Assembly (NCBI GenBank): GCA_045544195.1 | Contig: JAZPYO010000022.1 | Coordinates: 40,701 to 104,700 of the forward strand | Reading direction: 5' to 3' | Length of the DNA: 64,000 nt | Origin: RGIG7213 sp045544195 | Lineage (GTDB): Bacteria > Bacillota > Clostridia > Oscillospirales > CAG-272 | Part shown: positions 8,442 through 17,806 of the stretch, in pieces | Numbering within the stretch: position 1 is the stretch's first letter | Layout: each line of letters opens with the position of its first letter | Position numbers and translations under genes: made by a program | Notes under the pieces: model-generated | The model's input: the letters and a program-made list of their open reading frames with translations, nothing else | Database searches by the model: none | What the model was told of the DNA's origin: nothing

Positions 8442-11400
8442 TTATTTAACTGTAACCTTCATAGCTGTATACGGCGGAGTATAGCTGTTTGTCATCGCTC
8501 CGTTTCCTATTACGGCTGATTTATTACAGCCTCTTACAACAACGTCACCGTCTGATGTGATATAAGCGGTATAATACGTTCCTGCCGATGCTGAAATACA
8601 GTCTGAAGCAATAAGAACAGGTGTGTTCTTCGTCTTTTTATCCTCTGATATCTGACCGTAGCCGTTGAGACCGAAGCCGTATACGTTTCCGTTATCGGTA
8701 AGGTACACTATATGCTCATCCATAATTGAAGCACTTACAACACGGTTTGCTATCTTGTTCATCTTACCGTTGGAGTTACCTGCCGTAAAGGTAGATGTAT
8801 CTCTCCAGCCGAAGTAATACAGAACGCCGCTCGTACTGATATACAGGGAATTGTGCTGTCCTGCATAGACACTCGACGCATCGCTTGCGAGCTTATACGG
8901 CTCTTTGATGACCTCGGGTGCAGATGACGATATTTTGCTCCATCTGTTGTCACCGAGTGCATACAGTCCGCCGTCTGACGTAACGTAAAGTGTGTGACGT
9001 CTTCCTGCGGCAATATCGACAGCTCCTGTCGCTATCTTCGTTATCGTCGTTACCATTCCTGTGTAATTTTTCGTTCCGAGCTGTCCGTACGCGTTATTTC
9101 CGCATCCGTATACATCACCGTTTTCCGCAAGCAGCAGCAAATGGTCAAGACCTACGGCGATCTTTTTGAATTTCACGCTCGTCTCGATCTTTGCAAGAAC
9201 TGTTTCATCTGACGTTCTGCCGAGCTGTCCTGCGACGTTTGAGCCTATTGTATAGACATCGCCGTTATCCGTAAGCACCGCGGTCATGGGGGTATCGCCC
9301 TCTGTACCGCCTCTGCTCATTTCTACCTGCTTTACACCCGTCATAACGAGCATGGGAGCGCGTATCGTTTTATCAACATCAATTCCGCATTGAGCTATAT
9401 CGTTTTCACCCCATGCGTAAAGATCACCGTTTCCGTCAAGAACAAATATACTGCGTGAGCCTGCTGTAACTGCGGGTACTATCTTATAATCGCTCTTGGT
9501 TACAAGGCCTATGACTGTTATTCTGTCCGTAATATTGACCTTTACAGTCTGCGTTGAATAAACGGTTTCCTTTCCGCCGTCTGTCACCGTCTTTATACCG
9601 TTCAGAACATATCCTGACTTAGGAACGATCTTTATAGTGACACTTGAATTTTCATCCAATATCTCGCTGTAGCCCGTTTTTGTTATTTGCTTACCGTTGA
9701 TATACAGATCCGCTTTTGAAAGATCGAGTGAAACGCTGAGCTTGCTCGGTTGAATACCGAAATAATTGTTCATTGTTTCAATTGCATATTTCGGGCGTTG
9801 CTTAAGGAAGGTACGGAGAGTATTTATCTGCGAATTCCATCTGCTCACAGAGCCGCCGTCGCCCGGCCAGCGATTGAAATGAAGCGGCATTATCGGCTCA
9901 ATAGCCTTTGCATACTCATCAAGAACAGGCGATGTCTTTTCGTATGTGAAAAGATTTTCAACAGCATATGTAAACCGTGCAATAAACGAGTCCTTAAAAT
10001 CGGGGTTTTCAAGCAATGCACACATCATACTGCCCGCAACTGTATTATAGTTAAGAGCCTGTGCAAACATATCCGTTGTATATTCGCATCCGAGTCCCAT
10101 ACCTGAGTCCATATCGCTCATAACGTAACGCCATTTCGTATCAAGCCCCGACGGGTCGGAGTTTGATTTATTACGCCATACCTTGACATTATTTGACGGC
10201 CAGTCGGTATTGCCGAAATACATACTGCATACGAAGAAATCAACGAAGCTGTCAAGATCTATTCTGTCAGAAACGTATTTGAAATACGTGGAATTGGAAA
10301 GATCGTGGGAAAGCATATAGTTGACAAGGTCGTGGAATACCTTTTCATCTCCCTCAACACCCTCGTTGAGCTGATACGGCTCATTTACCGACCAGTTTGT
10401 AGTAAGAGGCGACGGTGCTTCGAGAATAACGAGGTTTTCTTCAAGAACGCCGTAGTGCTCTTCAAAATATTTTGTATCGTATCTTTCTCTTATGTTGTAT
10501 ACGCCCCAGAATTCACCGTTTACAAACAACAGCGACGGGCGGTATGCCATCGTGCTTGCATTAGTTCCAACGCACAGCGCCTGCATAAGAGCATCTCTCA
10601 GATGCGTTACGCTGGAATCGTTACCCGAATTTCTCAAAAGAATACGCTTGAACTCGGTAACATTATCCTGTGCGCGTCCGTGGAAAATATCATATCGCAG
10701 CTTTGACGGATTATTCACAACACTTGTATCAGCGTCTGCTTTGAAGTAGACACGCATTGATTTTGATGCCATACCCAAAGAGCCGTTACCGTTCATAGCT
10801 ATCTCAACATATGACGAGGAAACGAGCGTTCCGTCAGATTCGAACATTTCAAGATAGGATGTCCGTCTTTCCTTCTGTCCAAACGGATTGTCCATTACAG
10901 TATGGTAAATACCTCTGCTGTCGCTTACAAAATCATCAGCAGGCAAGCTGAGCGACACGAACGGAACATTATACGTTTCAGCGCAGTCAGGAATTATAAA
11001 GTAGGAATTTGTAACAACATTTGATGATTCCTTACCGTTTGTTGCATACGCCTTGAAAACATGCGCGCCGATAGAATTCCTTGACGGCATAGCGGTATTA
11101 TTCAGTACTGAGTTCTTATTCGTAAGATATCCCCACGTTTTAGAGTTTGTAAGAATGAGCGGTATTCCGCCTGTATAAAGTCTGCCGTTTTTTCTGGGGT
11201 CTGACCCATCGCGTGTATAATATATCTTATATCCTTCAGCAGCGGACATCGTAAGAGTAAACGTCGAATCGTAAAATCCGCTTGCATGAGAAAACTCGAC
11301 CACGTTTGCGAACGCTGACAGGTATGTATTTCTGTCGCCGCCCGAATACTGCGGCCTTACATCTGTAATGTCAGACGGCGTCATTTGTGAATAATCTACC

Positions 11401-12239
11401 GTTTTAAATGTGGAAGATATCGTGTTTTCGCATCTGTATGCTGCCTTTTGCTTTGAAAGTCCGGAAATAACGTTACGGTCGGAATTATCAGTAGCGGCGG
11501 CTGCAATATAATATGCGTGCACCTTGGCGCTTTTGGATAGATCATCGGTTGCTGAAAGTGACGAGCTTTTATCCGTTATCGCCAGCTTTACCGTTTTGTT
11601 ATCAATAACGATGTTCCATTCCGTATCGTAGTGATCGATACGCATAACTTCGTACTTACTTTCGTATTTTTCGCCGTTTTTCCCCTTCGCCTCAGCGCAT
11701 CTGATAAGATATCTGCCGTAAGCAGCTATTTTCGCGCCGCTCGGAAACTGCATTTTCACATAGCCTGCATCGCCGCCTGTCATATAAGATATGGCAAGTG
11801 CATCCAATGCTATCTCTTTATCCGAGATATTGTAAAGCTCTATAAAGCTGTGCTTTATCGGTGTGTCGGTATTGTAGCCCGTACCGTATATCTGCTTGAA
11901 TACAACGTTTTTGTACGAAGCTTCATCAGGCTTTTCAATTTCGGGATAAGTAACCTCAGGCGGTGTCTGTGTTTGTGTGCTGCCCTGAGTTGTGCTGCCC
12001 GTCTGTGATGAACCGTCGGTATCGGCATCGGTAGGTACATCCGTCGGTGTATCTGACGGCATATTCGTCTGTTGATCCGCATTATGTGTGCTGTCACCGT
12101 CTGTGGCGGCATTGTCGGTATCCTCAATCGGAGTCGTTACATTAACAAGTGTTGTGCTCTGAGTGTCATTACCGCCATTGCACGCCACGAAAGAAAACAG
12201 CATAAATGCAGCAAGCATAAGGGATAAAAATTTTTTCAC
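8442..12239 (-). CDS. CotH-kinase-type surface lipoprotein with LTD domain and C-terminal RCC1 repeats
   Basis: 1265 residues. The signal ends in lipobox FVAC (Cys20), then a Thr/Asp/Gln-rich linker to about residue 100. A lamin-tail-type domain follows (FIELYNISDKEIALDALAIS), then a chitobiase C-terminal-like motif (IYYTRDGSDPR), then a CotH domain of the spore-coat kinase family (LRNSGNDSSVTHLRDALMQA, FVNGEFWGVYNIRERYD, MSDMDSGMG). The last 340 residues or so hold about seven RCC1-type blades (DLYAWGENDIAQCG, DVYTIGSNVAGQLG, DVYGCGNNAYGQLG and others), which would form a beta-propeller. CotH proteins phosphorylate surface proteins in spore formers. Whether this one is active, and what the propeller binds, is not evident. 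It is a single gene. Confidence 0.88.
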   Translation of the reverse strand: MKKFLSLMLAAFMLFSFVACNGGNDTQSTTLVNVTTPIEDTDNAATDGDSTHNADQQTNMPSDTPTDVPTDADTDGSSQTGSTTQGSTQTQTPPEVTYPEIEKPDEASYKNVVFKQIYGTGYNTDTPIKHSFIELYNISDKEIALDALAISYMTGGDAGYVKMQFPSGAKIAAYGRYLIRCAEAKGKNGEKYESKYEVMRIDHYDTEWNIVIDNKTVKLAITDKSSSLSATDDLSKSAKVHAYYIAAAATDNSDRNVISGLSKQKAAYRCENTISSTFKTVDYSQMTPSDITDVRPQYSGGDRNTYLSAFANVVEFSHASGFYDSTFTLTMSAAEGYKIYYTRDGSDPRKNGRLYTGGIPLILTNSKTWGYLTNKNSVLNNTAMPSRNSIGAHVFKAYATNGKESSNVVTNSYFIIPDCAETYNVPFVSLSLPADDFVSDSRGIYHTVMDNPFGQKERRTSYLEMFESDGTLVSSSYVEIAMNGNGSLGMASKSMRVYFKADADTSVVNNPSKLRYDIFHGRAQDNVTEFKRILLRNSGNDSSVTHLRDALMQALCVGTNASTMAYRPSLLFVNGEFWGVYNIRERYDTKYFEEHYGVLEENLVILEAPSPLTTNWSVNEPYQLNEGVEGDEKVFHDLVNYMLSHDLSNSTYFKYVSDRIDLDSFVDFFVCSMYFGNTDWPSNNVKVWRNKSNSDPSGLDTKWRYVMSDMDSGMGLGCEYTTDMFAQALNYNTVAGSMMCALLENPDFKDSFIARFTYAVENLFTYEKTSPVLDEYAKAIEPIMPLHFNRWPGDGGSVSRWNSQINTLRTFLKQRPKYAIETMNNYFGIQPSKLSVSLDLSKADLYINGKQITKTGYSEILDENSSVTIKIVPKSGYVLNGIKTVTDGGKETVYSTQTVKVNITDRITVIGLVTKSDYKIVPAVTAGSRSIFVLDGNGDLYAWGENDIAQCGIDVDKTIRAPMLVMTGVKQVEMSRGGTEGDTPMTAVLTDNGDVYTIGSNVAGQLGRTSDETVLAKIETSVKFKKIAVGLDHLLLLAENGDVYGCGNNAYGQLGTKNYTGMVTTITKIATGAVDIAAGRRHTLYVTSDGGLYALGDNRWSKISSSAPEVIKEPYKLASDASSVYAGQHNSLYISTSGVLYYFGWRDTSTFTAGNSNGKMNKIANRVVSASIMDEHIVYLTDNGNVYGFGLNGYGQISEDKKTKNTPVLIASDCISASAGTYYTAYITSDGDVVVRGCNKSAVIGNGAMTNSYTPPYTAMKVTVK

Positions 12240-12259
12240 GTGCCTTCTCCTTTATTTTA

Positions 12260-13258
12260 TTATGCCGCAACGTACTGCTCAGACGTAATAGTAAATACAT
12301 CCTCAAGACCGTCGCTTACATATATATATCTGTCTTTTGTGATAATTATTGCTTCGTAGTCAAAAACATTTTTTTCGTAAAATTCAAGTGACTGTTCAAG
12401 CCCCATTACAAAAAGCGCGGTGGAAAGCGCGTCAGCTAAAGCTCCGTCGTTGCTGTACACCATAACGCTCGCAATTCCGTTGTCGGTCGGCATACCGCTT
12501 TGCGGGTCGATTATGTGGTGGTACCGTTTTCCGTCAAGCTCAAAATATCTTTCGTAATCGCCTGAGACCGAAATATATCCGCTGTCTGCCTTAAGCTGAC
12601 CTACGGTTTTATCCGTATTCAAGGGATCCTTCAAGGCAATATTCCATTTTTCGCCGTTCGTTTTCGGACCAACTAAGGCGATATTTCCGCCAAAGCTTAT
12701 AAAGCCCGTATTGATATTTTGTCCGTGCAGATATTCAACGCATTTCTGCGCGATATACCCTTTTGCAATACCGCCAAGATCCACGCTTACCGAATTCAGC
12801 ATAATTTGTCCGTTTTGGAGCTTCAACTTACCGTATCCGCTCGAAGCCAAAGCATTTTTTATGCTTTCGCTATCGGGAACCTTCGCATTTTCGCTTTTGA
12901 AATCCCATAACGACATAATGCTTCCCACAGTTACGTCAAAAGCGCCGCCCGTGCTTTCTGATATCTGAACGGATCGCTCAATAAGCTCATAAAGCTCGGT
13001 TGATACTGTTTGCTCAACACCCAAATTGAGATTATACAGCTCTCCGCCCTCATATGTTTTTGACAGTTTTTTTTCAAAAGTGCTTATATAGTCATCAAGC
13101 CCTGAATGCTTACCGACGGGCAGATTTGTCTGAATATACGTATCAAGTGCAAAATATGTATTCTGCTCGTATTTTTGCGTGCAGGAGCTGAACAAAACTG
13201 CCGTCAGCATTATCAAGCACATCAGGCTTTTCTTTTTGTTATATCGGGTAAAAAACAA
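12260..13258 (-). CDS. apbE: FAD:protein FMN transferase (ApbE family lipoprotein)
   Basis: 332 residues from a TTG start at 13258 that has GGAGG 6 bases upstream. A start further upstream would bury the lipoprotein signal (lipobox FSSC). Family motifs are present: VDLGGIAKGYIAQ, GGNIALVG, HHIIDPQSGMP, DALSTALFVMG. ApbE uses Mg2+ and FAD to attach FMN to Thr/Ser of target proteins outside the membrane. The gene overlaps the end of the Gx transporter gene by 37 bases. The linked NusG-II and Gx proteins are typical partners in flavinylation-based redox systems, but no flavinylated target (FMN_bind protein) is in the window. Confidence 0.93.
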   Translation of the reverse strand: MFFTRYNKKKSLMCLIMLTAVLFSSCTQKYEQNTYFALDTYIQTNLPVGKHSGLDDYISTFEKKLSKTYEGGELYNLNLGVEQTVSTELYELIERSVQISESTGGAFDVTVGSIMSLWDFKSENAKVPDSESIKNALASSGYGKLKLQNGQIMLNSVSVDLGGIAKGYIAQKCVEYLHGQNINTGFISFGGNIALVGPKTNGEKWNIALKDPLNTDKTVGQLKADSGYISVSGDYERYFELDGKRYHHIIDPQSGMPTDNGIASVMVYSNDGALADALSTALFVMGLEQSLEFYEKNVFDYEAIIITKDRYIYVSDGLEDVFTITSEQYVAA

Positions 13259-13740
13259 AGTATTCCTCCAATAATTCCCCCGCAGATAACGGAAGACAGT
13301 AACAGAAACGGCAGATATCTTACCACCGCAAGCGTACCGAACATTGCGCAACAGACCGCTATCTGCCCAAAATTATGGCATGCTGCACCGATCACACATA
13401 CGCCTATGAATGACACTCGGCTTTTTGCGATTTTTTTCAGCAATACAGACGATGCTAAAGAAAGCAGCCCTCCGCACAAGGAAAATGCAAATGACGTCAC
13501 AGAGCCGAAAATAAGCGATGCTATCACACATCTGCAAACCGTTACCGAAAACGCCTCTTTTTCTCCTATGTAGTACAAAACGTATACGCTTACTACATTT
13601 GCTAAGCCGAGCTTTATACCGGGGAGTGGTATAAACGCCTGCAAAGGAATCAGTGCCTCAAGAATATTGCAGGCAAGTGCCAAAGCGGTAAAAATGCCGC
13701 AAAGGGCAAGTGTCCTTGTCTTTTTATCCTGCAAGCGCAT
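13222..13740 (-). CDS. Gx transporter family membrane protein
   Basis: 172 residues, almost entirely hydrophobic, five or six helices. The segment GIKLGLANVVSVYVLYYIG is characteristic of the Gx family (often annotated heptaprenyl diphosphate synthase component I), an ECF S-component-like fold. It is placed between NusG-II and ApbE genes, overlapping both. In such clusters it is thought to help supply flavin or quinone-related cofactors. That role is known from gene neighbourhoods, not shown here. Confidence 0.85.
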   Translation of the reverse strand: MRLQDKKTRTLALCGIFTALALACNILEALIPLQAFIPLPGIKLGLANVVSVYVLYYIGEKEAFSVTVCRCVIASLIFGSVTSFAFSLCGGLLSLASSVLLKKIAKSRVSFIGVCVIGAACHNFGQIAVCCAMFGTLAVVRYLPFLLLSSVICGGIIGGILCFLPDITKRKA

Positions 13741-14092
13741 CAGCCCCTCCGTTCGATATCTGTATTACTACGCGGGCAGGCAGGCAGACTATGCATCCGC
13801 TGTTGCTTATAGGCGGAGTTTTTCTGCACAGCTTGTCCCTGCAGGTTGAACTTTCAACATAAACCTCACCGTTTTCAATAACAACGGTAAGTGTTATTCC
13901 GTTTTCCTCGAGCGTTATACGCCTGTCCTCATTAAGAAAATAAACGTACGACGCTTTGTCGGTCTTTATATTTACTTTATCTGCGCTCTTTTCTATCGGA
14001 ATAAAAAAGGTGACGGCAGCTATTATCAATACAATAAAAATGGCGAAAACATCGCCTTTTTTTATTTTCAAAGCCACGATGTCTTCGCCCAT
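13724..14092 (-). CDS. NusG domain II-containing membrane-anchored protein
   Basis: 122 residues with one N-terminal helix (about 14-31) and an exported NusG-II domain. The signature RDKLCRKTPPIS followed by GCIVCLPARVVIQI is typical, with Cys residues spaced as in family members. These proteins co-occur with ApbE and Gx transporters in respiratory or electron-transfer gene clusters. Its 3' end overlaps the Gx gene by 17 bases, implying translational coupling. Confidence 0.88.
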   Translation of the reverse strand: MGEDIVALKIKKGDVFAIFIVLIIAAVTFFIPIEKSADKVNIKTDKASYVYFLNEDRRITLEENGITLTVVIENGEVYVESSTCRDKLCRKTPPISNSGCIVCLPARVVIQISNGGADALAG

Positions 14093-14110
14093 ACGTAATT
14101 TCCTGCCTTA

Positions 14111-15232
14111 TCACGCATCAACATTGACGCCAATATTTACATATCTTTCGTTTCTGTATACAAGCAGAGAAACGGTCTGTCCGTTATGATCCTTTAAAAG
14201 ACTGTCAAGAGTATCAGCATCCTTAACAGCAGAGCTATCTACTCCTATTATTATATCATTTGTCAAAAGTCCTGCTTTTGCCCCTGTTGACTCCCCATCG
14301 CACTTTATGACCAAAAGACCGCCGGGTAAGCCGAATTTTTCACTTTCGTCATCTGACACGGACACAACTGATATACCGAGCACATCAACACTTGATGCAT
14401 TACAGCTAACGCTTCCCGAAAGCGCATCACGAACATACCTGCGTATAAACGGTAATGCATCCGACGATGACATAACATCGGCAAAGCTTCCGTGACCGCC
14501 TGTTACTATTCCGACAACATGACCGTTTGAATTGAACACTGCCGCACCGTACATACAGTTATCAAACTGTATGCCCTTTATACCGAATGAGCCGTGACCG
14601 TCAAAATCAATATTGCCTTTAAAAACCATGTCCTTGCCGTTCTTACGGTACGCAAGATATATATCGGAATTTTTTACAAGCGCTTCGCTTCTGCCAAATT
14701 CAACAGAGCTTGTTTTTACCGAATCTATTTTCAGCACGGCAAGCCCCTGATCCTCATCCATTCCGACAAAATGCGCATCGTATTCGCCGTTAACGGTCAA
14801 TTTGCCGTTTTTAAGCTCACTGCTCGACGATGTCAGTATATATCCGTCCGATGTTATAACAACGCCGGAAAGCTGATGACCGGTTGATGATGATATCTGA
14901 ACAACGTTTTCAGACACGCTGTCATATTCTCCGACAGAAAGTCCGAGCGCATCGGACGATGCTGTGCTTGCAACAGCGCCGTCATTCCCCTTGCCGTGAT
15001 ACGCAGTCGTTATTATACACGCCACAAATGCAACACTCGCGCAAACAACGCAAACGGTAAACGCAATAGCGATACCGAATATCAGCGTGAGCTTGAAGTT
15101 TTTTTCACGCTGCTGCTGTTTTTTCTGCACAAGTCTGTCATACTCCTGCTTATATCGCAGACTGCCGAACGAGGATACATCATAGTCACTATTCTCTTTT
15201 TCGGTGATAACTTCGTTTTTCTCAGTTCTCAA
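14111..15232 (-). CDS. HtrA/DegP-like membrane protein with PDZ domain and no catalytic triad
   Basis: 373 residues starting at TTG (AGAGGG 7 bases upstream). A cytoplasmic N-terminus is followed by one helix (48-75), a trypsin-like beta-barrel and a PDZ domain (about 282-373). The barrel aligns with HtrA (SGVVITSDGYILT, GLAVLKI, NGHVVGIV), but all three catalytic positions differ: His is Ser137, Asp is Gly163, and the GNSGGP nucleophile segment reads CMYGAA with Tyr228. It should therefore bind rather than cut peptides. It lies 18 bases upstream of the NusG-II/Gx/ApbE genes, probably in one operon. Confidence 0.85.
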   Translation of the reverse strand: MRTEKNEVITEKENSDYDVSSFGSLRYKQEYDRLVQKKQQQREKNFKLTLIFGIAIAFTVCVVCASVAFVACIITTAYHGKGNDGAVASTASSDALGLSVGEYDSVSENVVQISSSTGHQLSGVVITSDGYILTSSSSELKNGKLTVNGEYDAHFVGMDEDQGLAVLKIDSVKTSSVEFGRSEALVKNSDIYLAYRKNGKDMVFKGNIDFDGHGSFGIKGIQFDNCMYGAAVFNSNGHVVGIVTGGHGSFADVMSSSDALPFIRRYVRDALSGSVSCNASSVDVLGISVVSVSDDESEKFGLPGGLLVIKCDGESTGAKAGLLTNDIIIGVDSSAVKDADTLDSLLKDHNGQTVSLLVYRNERYVNIGVNVDA

Positions 15233-15318
15233 TGCATAACCCTCTTAAATATAATTGCCTACGCTATAAGTATAGCCTTTTTCTTTTAATAAATCTTTGT
15301 GCGACTCCTAAAGTAATT

Positions 15319-16845
15319 TTAATTTTTTTCGTCAGTTTGTAAATTATTTTGTTTATCGTTCTTTCTCAGCGACGGAAGTCTTACCTCAACGCCTTCCTTT
15401 GCAGATGTCAGTGTAAACACAAATTCACAGTATTCCTTATATACGCTATCTACCCATATTTCTTCGCCGTGGGCATCTATTATCGTCTTGACGATATAAA
15501 GTCCGAGTCCTACGCCTGTTTTATCAAGCCCTCTGCTCTTGTCGCTCTTATAAAATCTGTCAAATACGTTAGGCATCTCATCCTTTGCTATACCGGGACC
15601 TTCATTATATACAGAAACGAATACCTTTTTGTCCTTTTCAATTATCTTCACAAGGTATTTTCCCTTTTCATAAGAGAATTTCTGAGCGTTCTGGCAGATA
15701 TTATACAGCACCTGATGTATTGCATCCTTATCGGCAAATACAGTCATATTATCTCTGTCGCATTCAAACATAACATCGAGCTTTTTGGCATCGAGCTGCT
15801 GTTCTAAAGAAATTATGATCTCGCGCGCCATTTCGCATATATCAAAATTCTCTTTTACTATTTTTCGGTCTCCCGCCTGCAAGCGCGAAATATCGAGAAG
15901 CGATGACACAAGGCGCGACAAGCGCTTTACCTCAGTAAATACTATTTGCAGATAATGCTCGTGCTTTTCGGGCGGTATCGCGCCGTTGAGCATTCCCTCA
16001 ACAAATCCCGAAATCACCGTCATCGGAGTACGCAGATCGTGCGATACGCTGGCAAGAAAGCCCTTTCTCAGCTCTTCGTTTTTTTGCAAAGTATTAGCCA
16101 TATTATTGAATGCTCCTGCAAGCTCTGCAACCTCATCGTTACCCGAAATTTCCACACGCGCATTGAAGTTACCCTGCGAAAACTCCTTTGCAGCCTTGCT
16201 CATCAGCTTAAGAGGCAATATTATTCTACCCGATATAAAATATATGGCTATCAGGGATGCAAGCATTACCCACAGTACAGAAACGATCACCGCTTTTATC
16301 GTTTTGCTTACTAAATTACCGAATCTTGCGTTTTCACTGCAAACGAAAACAGATCCGACCATCTCCCCGTCAGTACCGTTTATACTCTTCGCGCACGATA
16401 AATGCTTTTTGGCAAAAAAGCCGTCCATCGTTGCATATTCACCGTACTGACCGTCATTTTCAAGGCTGAATAAAACGTTATCGGGAATGACGTTCGCCAT
16501 ATCGGACGGAGTATTCGCGGTGAGCAATACCGTACCGTTTTCATCTGTTATAAAAACGGACATCTCCTCTCCTAAAGAAGCGGAAACGGTATCAAGAACT
16601 GTCGAAACGTCATTGCTTACGTTTTCATAATATACAAATTTCCCGAAGTCCGACGTTGAGGATTCAGAATATGCGTTTTCCAGAAATACACCCAGAGCAT
16701 CAGCGGCATCTTCGATCGAATCCCGTTTCATACTTTGAGATGTATTGATCGAATTTGAAACGAGGATCAATGACAAAACGGTAAAGCTTATCAGAATAAT
16801 AAGCATTACCACAAATACGAATTTTGTAAATACGCTTTTAAACAT
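15319..16845 (-). CDS. Sensor histidine kinase
   Basis: 508 residues with helices at about 8-30 and 183-204 around an extracellular sensor of about 150 residues, then HAMP (206-258), HisKA with SVSHDLRTPM (phosphoacceptor His269) and a HATPase domain with N-, G1- and G2-box residues (QVLYNICQNAQKF, GPGIAKDEMPNVFDRF, GVGLGLYIVKTI). It pairs with the response regulator upstream on the same strand. The signal sensed is not evident. An 80-base gap containing a hairpin separates the two genes and may lower kinase expression relative to the regulator. Confidence 0.95.
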   Translation of the reverse strand: MFKSVFTKFVFVVMLIILISFTVLSLILVSNSINTSQSMKRDSIEDAADALGVFLENAYSESSTSDFGKFVYYENVSNDVSTVLDTVSASLGEEMSVFITDENGTVLLTANTPSDMANVIPDNVLFSLENDGQYGEYATMDGFFAKKHLSCAKSINGTDGEMVGSVFVCSENARFGNLVSKTIKAVIVSVLWVMLASLIAIYFISGRIILPLKLMSKAAKEFSQGNFNARVEISGNDEVAELAGAFNNMANTLQKNEELRKGFLASVSHDLRTPMTVISGFVEGMLNGAIPPEKHEHYLQIVFTEVKRLSRLVSSLLDISRLQAGDRKIVKENFDICEMAREIIISLEQQLDAKKLDVMFECDRDNMTVFADKDAIHQVLYNICQNAQKFSYEKGKYLVKIIEKDKKVFVSVYNEGPGIAKDEMPNVFDRFYKSDKSRGLDKTGVGLGLYIVKTIIDAHGEEIWVDSVYKEYCEFVFTLTSAKEGVEVRLPSLRKNDKQNNLQTDEKN

Positions 16846-16865
16846 TATTTTATTCCTTAAACAAT

Positions 16866-16908
16866 AAAGGGCATGCGCAATACCACACGGAACTGCACAT
16901 GCGCCTTT
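16866..16908 (-). terminator. Hairpin between regulator and kinase genes (possible attenuator)
   Basis: Arms of about 13 bases (AAAGGCGCATGTGC and GCGCATGCCCTTT on the minus strand, one bulge) lie between the response regulator stop and the kinase start. The following sequence is only moderately T-rich, so partial termination fits better than a full stop. Confidence 0.5.
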
Positions 16909-16925
16909 TTAAATGATCGTTTTAA

Positions 16926-17618
16926 TTACTGAAGAAGCTCAAACTTGTAGCCGACGCCCCAAACGGTCTTAAGGACCCATTTATCAGAAACGCCCTCGAG
17001 CTTTTCGCGCAGACGCTTAACGTGAACGTCAACGGTTCTGGAGTCTCCGAGATAATCAAAGCCCCATACCTTATCAAGAAGCTGGTCTCTTGTAAATACT
17101 CTGTTGTAGTTTGATGCAAGGAAATAAAGCAATTCAAGCTCCTTGGGAGGAATGTCAACGCTCTTACCCTTGAGCTTAAGCTCGTACTTCTGCAAGGAGA
17201 TCTCAATATTTTCAAACTTGATTATTTCGTCATCATTCTGGCTTTCGTGAGAATTGCAGCGTCTGAGGACTGCCTTTATGCGAACCGCAAGCTCCTTCAT
17301 ATCAAAGGGCTTTACAACAAAATCGTCAGCTCCCATTTCAAGACCGAGAACCTTGTCAAAAACCTCACCCTTAGCTGTCACCATAATAATGGGCTTTGAG
17401 GATACCTCTCTTATTTCTCTGCAAACTGCCCAGCCGTCCTTTTTGGGAAGCATAATGTCGAGCAAAACAAGATCAGGCTCATACAGCTTGAAATAATTCA
17501 CGCCCTCAACACCGTCATTTGCTACCTTTATTTCATATCCTTCGCTTTCAAAGTGCAAGCGGAGCGCCTCACATATATTGAGGTCATCATCAACTATAAG
17601 TATTTTTGTTCCTATCAT
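16926..17618 (-). CDS. OmpR/PhoB-family response regulator
   Basis: 230 residues. Receiver domain with acidic pocket VDDD at 9-12, phospho-acceptor Asp54 (LVLLDIMLPKKDG), and the conserved Thr and Lys (MVTAKG, VVKPFD). The winged-helix DNA-binding domain ends with DSRTVDVHVKRLREKL and VWGVGYKF, as in PhoB/PhoP types. It has a strong AGGAGG ribosome binding site and is first in the pair with the kinase at 15319-16845. Likely targets are unknown. Confidence 0.96.
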   Translation of the reverse strand: MIGTKILIVDDDLNICEALRLHFESEGYEIKVANDGVEGVNYFKLYEPDLVLLDIMLPKKDGWAVCREIREVSSKPIIMVTAKGEVFDKVLGLEMGADDFVVKPFDMKELAVRIKAVLRRCNSHESQNDDEIIKFENIEISLQKYELKLKGKSVDIPPKELELLYFLASNYNRVFTRDQLLDKVWGFDYLGDSRTVDVHVKRLREKLEGVSDKWVLKTVWGVGYKFELLQ

Positions 17619-17806
17619 TTTAAATTCCTCCTGTTTATGTTCATGAATATTAATTTCGTTAAATTTTTATCTAAATTCATTATATAACAGTGCAAATATA
17701 CTATGGTTACAATTTTGTAAACAAATATAATACAAAATATTAATTATGTGCAATTTGCTTAAATTCAACTGAAATTGAGAAATCATAAGTGATATTTTAC
17801 ATAAGA

